This document shows, piece by piece, positions 59,001 through 61,910 of a DNA stretch of 64,000 bases. The DNA is from Petrosia ficiformis (taxonomy: Eukaryota; Porifera; Demospongiae; Haplosclerida; Petrosiidae). The translations under genes were made by a program, and so were the position numbers. Under the pieces are notes generated by a model. The model had not been told where the DNA came from, ran no database searches, and saw nothing but the letters and a program-made list of their open reading frames with translations. Location: assembly GCA_947044365.1 (NCBI GenBank), contig OX345636.1, positions 52,136,746 through 52,200,745 of the forward strand, in the 5' to 3' direction. How positions within the stretch are numbered: the first letter of the stretch is position 1; every line of letters starts with the position of its first letter.

Positions 59001-61527
59001 AGCTATTCTGCCTGAAATATATTCCTGAAGTTCTATAAGGTCTTTTAAAAGGTAGGGAGAGTAGATAATGAAAATAATAACTATAATAGACTGTTGTGTT
59101 TCAGGCATGATAAAGTCAGCCATGCCATGATTACTGAATCCTGGACACCACAAAGCAATCATAGGGATACTTTTTTCTCTATATACACTTGTTTCTCTCT
59201 ATATATATTTTTTTTTAAACAATAAGAAAAAGTATTTTGTCAACATTTTTTTGATTTCAGCCAACTTCTTCGCTCAACAACAGTTGGTCAGCCTTTGAAA
59301 AGACCTTTCAGTTCTCAGAACTGTTTGGTTGCAGCTGACTACTTTGTAATATTGCGTAGTATCAAGTAGTAATTGATACTACTTAAGTATAAAGTATACT
59401 CAAAATCATCTGGTATAGTATAAGTAGCACATACTATACCAGATGAATGAATGTTGTATGTAGTAATAGAAAAGCAAAACTCATTATTAAAAACTCCAAT
59501 GATACAACACAACTAAACCACACATTTGTGTATAACATATCAGTTTTTATTTGTCTTTGTTTTTAGTAATTGATAAAAATATATTAATATAACAAGGGAG
59601 GTATTTGTGGTTGTTGTAAACTTGTGGTTCAACAATTTGAGCAATCTGCAGAATGCGTGCCAATCAGCAGATTGGCATGCATTCTGTGGATCTTCAGTTT
59701 GTGTAACACAATCTGCAGATTGTGCAAATTCCCAGATTGCATGCAACATATACATGTACATGTACATGTACAAGTATACATGTACATGTACACAGTATAC
59801 ATGTATATACATGTACTGTATAGTAAAAGATATTAATACATGTACATGTAGGAACAATAATTTCTTGTATATTATTATTATTACTTTTATATCTTTAGAT
59901 CTAGTGAAGTTCGACTTAAAGACTTTAAGGCAGTATTTGACAGACATGGATCATATAGGTACATGTGTAACTCATATACTACTAATATATACACATATAA
60001 ATATCACATAACTAGGTATAACTGACCACACCTACATGTATATGTACATGTACTAGTATACATGTACTATAATGGTAACTGACCACACCTACTAGTACTG
60101 TAATAGGTAGCTGACCACACCTACTAGTACTATAATAGGTGTGTGACCACACCTACTAGTATGATGATAGGTAACTGACCATACCTACTAGTATGATGAT
60201 AGGTAACTGACAATACCTACTAGTATGATGATAGGTAACTGCATGACCATACCTACTAGTATGATGATAGGTAACTGACACACCTACTAGTATGATGATA
60301 GGTAACTAACCATACCTACTACATGTAGTATGATGATAGGTAACTGACCACACCTACTAGTACTGTAATAGGTAACTGACCACACCTACTAGTACTATAA
60401 TAGGTGCGTGACCACACCTACTATTATGATGATAGGTAACTGACACACCTACTAGTATGATGATAGGTAACTGACCATACCTACTAGTATGATGATAGGT
60501 AACTGACCACACCTACTAGTACTGTAATAGGTAACTGACCACACCTACTAGTACTATAATAGGTGCGTGACCACACCTACTATTATGATGATAGGTAACT
60601 GACACACCTACTAGTATGATGATAGGTAACTGACCACACCTACTAGTATGATGATAAGTAACCACATCTACTAATCACTAGTACAATGTACATATACAGC
60701 TGTAGGTGTTGTCAGGATCAGTTATACACATGTAATTACATTGTATAAATAGAAACTGCTACTATAAATAGAAATCCACACTCAACCCTACTTTGGCTGG
60801 AATAATTGATTATAATACATGTATGAAGTGATGGTTACAATACATATACATGGAAAAGAGCCTGTAGACTGATTTTGCTATATCACTCCATGCTCTAATT
60901 GACAATAATAATACTTTTTTTTTTACTTTTTTAGATTTTATTTCAAGAGTCAAGATCCTGACTGTGGTGTGGTGAGAGAAGAGGTAAATACAAATTCAAT
61001 TTCTTTTATATACATGTACATGTACTACTGTAGTTGTAGTGAAATAAAACTAATAAAATACTTGTTAGCAATGACAACACTATAGCTAAAATACTTTATA
61101 ATCATGATCCCAGGTACAGTGTACCTCCATACACCCCAGGTACAGTGTGTTTCACGTATGATAAACTCTTTCCCCTTCCTAAAACCCTAAACACTAATAC
61201 ATACATGTACATGTATAAACATTTTCTGGAGGAGTGTACCTCCATACACCCCAGGTACAGTGTGCTTTACGTATGCTAAACTCTTTCCCCTTCCTAAAAC
61301 CCTAAACACTAATACATACATGTACATGTATAAACATTTTCTGGAGGAGTGTACCTCCATACACCCCAAGTACAGTGTGCTTCACGTATGATAAACTCTT
61401 CCCCCTTCCTAAAACCTGAAACGCTAATACTATTTCTTATATACAGATAGTGAATGATGATCATGTGTTACCAGCATGGAATGGCAAAATCATGGTATGG
61501 GTATCTGAGAAAGCTCATCATAGATAA
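32915..61527 (+). CDS. DIXDC1: DIXDC1 / Ccd1-type protein (CH, coiled coil, DIX), 14 exons, complete
   Basis: Exons: 32915-33031, 40241-40370, 42121-42246, 43177-43496, 47356-47596, 49516-49712, 49888-50040, 52089-52253, 52692-53054, 57120-57203, 57976-58154, 59899-59958, 60935-60983, 61447-61527. They join in frame to 754 aa (human 683) with GT-AG introns. Residues about 40-145 form a calponin-homology domain (QVQDYVIWVNSYLKRRPG ... DLRSAMQDGITLVNLVEI ... GYPAKDIFENSTKGIMRVIL). About 175-345 is a low-complexity linker. About 350-605 is coiled coil. Residues 670-752 are the DIX domain ([46 protein letters not shown]), aligning end to end with human DIXDC1. In bilaterians this protein oligomerises with Dishevelled and Axin through DIX and promotes Wnt/beta-catenin signalling; the CH domain contacts actin. 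The ATG at 32915 is the first in frame and follows the shared promoter. Confidence 0.95.
34395..34519 (-). mobile_element. tRNA-derived SINE, reverse copy, 5'-truncated
   Basis: Read on the minus strand: part of the tRNA head with B box GGTTCGAATCC, CACCTGAGGCCACT, the body CATTTTTCATTTTTCCATTG, GCCTCAGGTGTC, then (TTTC)n and CTACATCTCTGATAACATCA. Same family as 30024 and 41638. Confidence 0.85.
34800..35490. repeat. Tandem array of a 30-bp palindrome unit
   Basis: Repeats of ATTCCATATTGTACATG joined to its mirror CATGTACAATATGGAAT, with AATAATATATTTCTACAAGC and TACTGTACATGTATTTTAAT spacers; at least six copies. One unit carries a SINE fragment (35016-35108). In DIXDC1 intron 1. Confidence 0.9.
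35016..35108 (-). mobile_element. SINE 3' fragment inside the palindrome array
   Basis: Same body and (TTTC)n tail as the copy at 34395, truncated before the tRNA head (stops after CAACTCTCATTTTTC). It sits between otherwise repeated array units. Confidence 0.8.
35691..35855. mobile_element. Small MITE with AACCCATGAAAAAACC ends
   Basis: ACCCATGAAAAAACC at the left is inverted as GGTTTTTTCATGGG at the right, 165 bp in all, no ORF. It appears inserted in a degraded family-2 MITE (its GTGTTGTTTTAG end is at 35498). Confidence 0.65.
37440..37870. repeat. About 220-bp segmental duplication
   Basis: Block with TATGTGTGGCACATGTAAC, GTATATACATGTATGTTC, ATATGAGTGAATTGATAGCT and ACACATGTACATGTATAATG occurs at about 37470-37640 and again at 37690-37890, each followed by GGTTAC-AGAGTAATCAT. 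In DIXDC1 intron 1. Confidence 0.8.
40241..40370 (+). CDS. DIXDC1: DIXDC1 exon 2: first half of CH domain
   Basis: KQVQDYVIWVNSYLKRRPGC, then DLRSAMQDGITLVNLVEIA, matching the first and third helices of type-3-like CH domains. Acceptor CTATAG, donor GTTAGT. Confidence 0.94.
40450..40723. mobile_element. MITE family 2, copy 2
   Basis: Ends GTGTTGTTTTAGTTAACTA and ACTAAAACAACAC; interior similar to 27961-28237 (AACCC-TTTCAGTAAG, TTTTGACTTTTAGTTATAAC). No ORF. It lies 79 bp downstream of DIXDC1 exon 2. Confidence 0.75.
41638..41790 (+). mobile_element. tRNA-derived SINE, copy 2
   Basis: Head TGCCTTGGTAGCTCAGTTGG, B box GGTTCAAATCC, body CATTTTTCATTTTTTCATTT, GCCTCAGGTGCCTGTC, (TTTC)n, TTTCAAGTCATCATG. 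The 3' acceptor arm is degraded, so it cannot be a functional tRNA. In DIXDC1 intron 2. Confidence 0.87.
42121..42246 (+). CDS. DIXDC1: DIXDC1 exon 3: middle of CH domain
   Basis: NSEIPFVDRKPSSS, RRGNVEKAIAFLNSDGCNLT, GYPAK. The NVEKAIAFL block matches NVEKVLQFV in human DIXDC1. Acceptor CATAG, donor GTACAG. Confidence 0.93.
42855..43168 (+). repeat. About 310-bp polypyrimidine (CTCCT)n tract
   Basis: Almost uninterrupted C/T sequence ending a few bases before the 3' splice site of DIXDC1 exon 4. It opens Pro/Leu-rich and Arg/Lys/Gly-rich ORFs on the two strands which are not genes. Mirror-type polypurine/polypyrimidine tracts of this length can form triplex DNA (known physics, not tested here). 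Confidence 0.93.
43177..43496 (+). CDS. DIXDC1: DIXDC1 exon 4: end of CH domain and repeat linker
   Basis: Begins DIFENSTKGIMRVILAIAEK, the final CH helix, followed by a Ser/Pro/Asn linker with three tandem copies of WSPDRGRDLK (residues 176-205, DNA 43329-43418, exact 30-bp period). Its 3' splice site lies directly behind a polypyrimidine tract of about 310 bp. Confidence 0.94.
43985..44305. repeat. 31-bp minisatellite
   Basis: ACTTGCAATGTGTACATGTA recurs every 31 bp from 44029, about nine copies, one with an expanded ACATGT run. In DIXDC1 intron 4. Confidence 0.92.
44570..45860. repeat. 33-bp minisatellite, about 38 copies
   Basis: Unit GGCAGTCAAGTAATAGTAAT plus AATAATAGTAATA. Variant units (AGTAATATTAATAA at 44811 and 45108; AGTATTAGTAATAG at 45301 and 45666) recur at multiples close to 33 bp, the first pair 297 bp (nine units) apart. 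Minus-strand frames read (LTAYYYYYYYY)n. In DIXDC1 intron 4. Confidence 0.95.
46065..46790. repeat. Two further AGTAAT-based minisatellites
   Basis: 46065-46420: units of GGAGG(C/T)ATTAGTAAT with or without AGTAACAAT and ATATTACACTAACTTA. 46525-46790: five or six 45-bp units with ATAGTAATAGTAATACAAGG and AATATACTAACGTTTAAGG. These extend the same AGTAAT-rich zone as the 33-bp array. Confidence 0.9.
46858..47268. mobile_element. hAT-type MITE with 8-bp target duplication
   Basis: Ends TAGAGTTGCACCTATAC and GTATAGGTGCAACACTA are inverted repeats; flanks GTAATAGT at 46850-46857 and 47269-47276 are identical 8-mers. The host DNA is itself AGTAAT repeat, so the duplication is less decisive than elsewhere. 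Interior (411 bp) has short frames such as YFSGFADYIIVKLHKRN but no recognisable transposase. Confidence 0.72.
47356..47596 (+). CDS. DIXDC1: DIXDC1 exon 5: linker
   Basis: DFALSQGYALSQGYGMSHG (two SQGY repeats), a Ser/Gly/Gln-rich stretch, then MIQKISKQMPVNRVIGQKSF. Low complexity, no recognised domain. Acceptor TTGCAG, donor GTATGA; phases fit both neighbours. Confidence 0.85.
47685..48262 (-). repeat. Dispersed repeat family B, copy 2
   Basis: Reverse orientation of 9920-10580: CCTAGCATGCTAGCAAAAGG, CAGCCACAATGGCTTAG, CCACTCATCCAGTGTCCAT, ACTGATTATAATTTAGAAG, CCCAGCCTAACGTTAACCGG. It directly adjoins the reverse-transcriptase fragment at 48405. Confidence 0.7.
48405..48861 (-). pseudogene. 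Reverse-transcriptase fragment (Penelope-like type?)
   Basis: Minus-strand reading EMLEFLIDNIYIRLGKEIFR, QQVGIPMGTDCAPFLANLFL, FYFEYNYMKDLIK, then after a frameshift RYIDDLLTNRFTKVI and YPPELELKRTTES. GIPMGTDCAP and YIDDLL are reverse-transcriptase motifs 4 and 5 (YxDD). The style of these motifs recalls Penelope-like or related RTs; family placement is uncertain. Only the palm is left, with one frameshift. Confidence 0.75.
49190..49502. mobile_element. Possible hAT-type MITE remnant
   Basis: Right end AATCACCCATCCCTA resembles an inverted hAT terminus (TAGGGATGGGTGATT). Interior is rich in GTGATAAT / ATTATCAC type mirrored segments. Left end is eroded, and no clear target duplication is seen. 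It lies 14 bp upstream of DIXDC1 exon 6. Confidence 0.4.
49516..49712 (+). CDS. DIXDC1: DIXDC1 exon 6: start of helical region
   Basis: VPVIKPVPLSPTRPPM (Pro-rich) then IQEEREHEKNVIKHEIVED and VYGEITGAMTQIVDFKTELL, entering the coiled-coil part. Donor GTGAGT. Intron 6 is only 175 bp. Confidence 0.88.
49888..50040 (+). CDS. DIXDC1: DIXDC1 exon 7: coiled coil
   Basis: 51 codons, phase 0 at both ends; ends EIMTKDKEIIDLQESLEKAR...QIK. Donor GTTTGT. Confidence 0.88.
50085..50310. repeat. Short tandem duplications
   Basis: CACTGGGACCATGTGGTGTG, ACTGTAAGGTGTACATGTCC repeated twice, then GGTATTGCTGGGTGCACTGG-type units repeated four times. In DIXDC1 intron 7. Confidence 0.88.
50474..51700 (+). mobile_element. 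Helitron remnant
   Basis: Starts TCTATATAATAATACTATTG after an A, the typical 5' end of animal Helitrons (TC, T/A-rich). A leader of about 175 bp leads to an ORF with Helitron helicase motifs. Downstream reading continues, broken, to a helicase C-terminal block (GGFEKLNVAFSRARALGDVR), so the middle of the helicase is deleted. The 3' hairpin and CTRR end were not found with confidence. In DIXDC1 intron 7, same strand. Confidence 0.75.
50649..51660 (+). pseudogene. Helitron Rep-helicase fragment
   Basis: Open for 183 codons (50649-51200): MSLNSRRIRDRIIQK, THLTAWFELNNNYGS, LYPDIPKHYVFNDRDKKW, MYSVSPTDPEKFYLRLLLLH, VPGATCYDDLKMVDGIL, FREACIKRHLLTDDNEYEDA, the region between Rep and the PIF1-like helicase in Helitron proteins. 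After a frame change HPSDPLAIWNNFKEFMVEE continues the match. The ATPase motifs (Walker A/B) are missing. The protein would nick and unwind DNA in rolling-circle transposition; this copy cannot. Confidence 0.82.
52089..52253 (+). CDS. DIXDC1: DIXDC1 exon 8: coiled coil
   Basis: 55 codons, AESERDTLRDMVVERNQF...LQTQLLHKEKKIKILE. Strong heptad-like pattern; phase 0 both ends. Confidence 0.9.
52692..53054 (+). CDS. DIXDC1: DIXDC1 exon 9: long coiled-coil exon
   Basis: 121 codons, AELNFMKSSVEGKERELIDI ... TEETLQAKLFSRDRKITHLE ... SDDMDKVREMLVELKGSMD. The last part matches the helix before the DIX linker in human DIXDC1. A non-LTR retrotransposon occupies the next intron. Confidence 0.92.
53156..56293 (-). 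pseudogene. Non-LTR retrotransposon endonuclease-reverse transcriptase, one in-frame stop
   Basis: Reads open for 940 codons to a TGA at 53471-53473, then continues in the same frame for about 105 codons. N-terminal APE endonuclease: IYIGCWNVRSLLD, ISIAGVSETKWFG, LVIAGDFNARVG, CIDYVLIRQNQR, DHKLIRSKI. Reverse transcriptase: VIVPIPKKGDLLECDNWRGI, ESQCGFRKGRGCVD, LIIDLQKVYDSVPR, GLRQGCTLAPTLFNL, TQFADDAAIVTEN. After the stop: KRRLRWLGHIARMP and GPKIRWRDRVKGDL, the usual C-terminal end of such proteins. NNRCL-stop-SI normally reads NRCLR-I, so the stop is most simply a CGA to TGA change. No RNase H or LTRs. The frame is otherwise intact, suggesting recent activity. Confidence 0.88.
53156..56576 (-). 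mobile_element. APE-type non-LTR retrotransposon, 5' UTR to near 3' end
   Basis: About 280 bp of 5' leader (56294-56576) precedes a long ORF with endonuclease and reverse transcriptase. The 3' end stops inside the coding region (AQDRGEWR) at a junction with ACATGT minisatellite at about 53160; there is no 3' UTR or tail. An approximately 80-bp sequence with AATAGATAACAGG-TATGTAG and GTGCATGTACATGTATAGG is present on both sides (53079-53159 and about 56600-56690, the latter repeated again downstream), so it entered, or recombined within, a minisatellite. In DIXDC1 intron 9, antisense. Confidence 0.88.
56577..56890. repeat. ACATGT minisatellite with TAGATAACAGGCTATGTAG units
   Basis: Three degenerate copies of a unit of about 100 bp, sharing TTTACTACATGTACATG, TCTATGTACATGTA, AATAGATAACAGGCTATG. 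A further copy lies on the other side of the retrotransposon at 53079-53159. Confidence 0.85.
56891..57035. repeat. 145-bp inverted-repeat element with tRNA-like core
   Basis: ATTGGAAATAAGG at the left is perfectly inverted as CCTTATTTCCAAT at the right, and weaker pairing continues inwards (CAAAT, GATCAGCTGG/CCAGCTGGTCC). The centre (56922-56992) is a 71-nt tRNA-like sequence with paired acceptor arms GGATCAG/CTGGTCC and a B-box-like GAGTTCAAATCCC. Confidence 0.75.
56922..56992 (+). ncRNA. tRNA-like sequence (pseudo-tRNA or SINE head)
   Basis: Acceptor stem and T arm can pair and the B box is good, but the D arm (AGTTATATAGAGC) and anticodon stem (TTGGA/TCAGA) pair poorly. It is enclosed by inverted repeats. 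It may be a tRNA-derived element rather than a working tRNA gene. Confidence 0.45.
57120..57203 (+). CDS. DIXDC1: DIXDC1 exon 10: short helix
   Basis: 28 codons, SISNMLTRITEHVHGLSHGR, similar to the GISSLMERLHV helix of human DIXDC1. Acceptor TGTAG, donor GTAAGT. Confidence 0.87.
57670..57754. repeat. 85-bp perfect-type hairpin element
   Basis: GTGTATCAGCAATATCAG pairs with CTGATATTGCTGATACAC, and inside CCCCGAGATAG pairs with CTATCTCGGGG around AGCCCTCGGGCT. Little unpaired sequence remains. In DIXDC1 intron 10. Confidence 0.9.
57976..58154 (+). CDS. DIXDC1: DIXDC1 exon 11: basic linker and first DIX strands
   Basis: Highly charged HEERKEERKRRHRERGER, then TDWTKVFYYITGDKMETPYV, the first beta strands of DIX. 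Donor GTGAGT; phase 2. Confidence 0.94.
58190..58520. repeat. About 30-bp minisatellite, 11 copies
   Basis: CCACCACTTAATGTACATGT followed by AAAGTATGGT or GCAAGTATGTT. Two unit types alternate. Directly behind DIXDC1 exon 11. Confidence 0.93.
58746..59169 (+). mobile_element. Dispersed DNA-element family A, copy 4 (best preserved)
   Basis: Left end GGCCCGTAGGGCCATCCCTA then TGATTGCTTTCCACGGGG; right end CACCACAAAGCAATCATAGG-GAT. The 17-bp terms ATCCCTATGATTGCTTT and AAAGCAATCATAGGGAT are perfect inverted repeats. Interior as in copies 1-3; no ORF. Non-autonomous DNA element in DIXDC1 intron 11. Confidence 0.82.
59899..59958 (+). CDS. DIXDC1: DIXDC1 exon 12: DIX core
   Basis: [19 protein letters not shown], matching VTLKDFKAAIDREGNH in human DIXDC1, the helix and head of the polymerising DIX fold. 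Confidence 0.95.
60060..60680. repeat. About 32-bp minisatellite, some 19 copies
   Basis: ACCTACTAGTATGATGATAG plus GTAACTGACCAC. Variants TACTGTAATAGG and TACTATAATAGGTGCGTG recur in the same order in two blocks (about 60350-60450 and 60510-60600), a higher-order duplication. In DIXDC1 intron 12. Confidence 0.92.
60935..60983 (+). CDS. DIXDC1: DIXDC1 exon 13: DIX domain
   Basis: [17 protein letters not shown], matching RYHFKALDPEFGTVKEE. Acceptor preceded by a T-rich tract, donor GTAAAT. Confidence 0.95.
61105..61430. repeat. 115-bp tandem repeat, three copies
   Basis: GTGTACCTCCATACACCCC at 61119, 61234 and 61349. Units include AAACTCTTTCCCCTTCCTAA. It ends 17 bp before DIXDC1 exon 14 and may supply part of its pyrimidine-rich 3' splice signal (inference). 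Confidence 0.93.
61447..61527 (+). CDS. DIXDC1: DIXDC1 exon 14: end of DIX and stop
   Basis: [20 protein letters not shown] then EKAHHR and TAA, matching IFHDDDAIPGWEGKIVAWV in human DIXDC1. Protein ends directly after the DIX domain, as in the family. Confidence 0.96.
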   Translation: [26 protein letters not shown]

Positions 61528-61583
61528 TCAACCTATATGGACTCCTATGACTCCACCTCATTAATGAATTATTATTATTCTGT

Positions 61584-61589
61584 TTTATT
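61584..61589 (-). terminator. CDO1: Possible distal poly(A) signal of CDO1
   Basis: AATAAA on the minus strand, about 265 bp past the CDO1 stop. A nearer ATTAAA variant lies at 61801-61806, so the real 3' end is uncertain. If the distal one is used, the 3' UTRs of CDO1 and DIXDC1 overlap antisense. Confidence 0.35.
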
Positions 61590-61652
61590 ATTGCAATTTC
61601 AATCTATCAATTAATTATGCCATGTTTCAACACATGGATGTTGATATTATTC

Positions 61653-61658
61653 AATAAA
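61653..61658 (+). terminator. DIXDC1: Poly(A) signal of DIXDC1
   Basis: AATAAA, 126 bp past the DIXDC1 stop codon. Confidence 0.5.
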
Positions 61659-61851
61659 TTTTAATACAACATTTTCTTTAGAAACATCTGACAATAACGG
61701 GAACATCGGGAAGACAAAATTCATTAACAACATATAATATTATAGTAATCAATATACATGTAATTATGTAAGTACATAAAAAAAATAGAGAGAAAGCAAT
61801 TTTAATGTACATGTACATGTACATTGTATGTAATAAAACATGTAGTCCACA

Positions 61852-61910
61852 TTAGGTGGTAGTATATCGTACACCACCTGTACTATAGAATGTAACTTTA
61901 CACTTGTGAC
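61852..61910 (-). CDS. CDO1: CDO1 last exon
   Basis: HKCKVTFYSTGGVRYTTT and stop; matches HKNKVTMTFHSKFGIRTP in the human enzyme. The tail after it is shorter than in human. Acceptor TACAG. Confidence 0.88.

Noticed and set aside
59263..59345. Possible extra DIXDC1 exon after TTTCAG
   Set aside because: Exons 11 and 12 already join to an uninterrupted DIX domain; inserting this would break the conserved fold.
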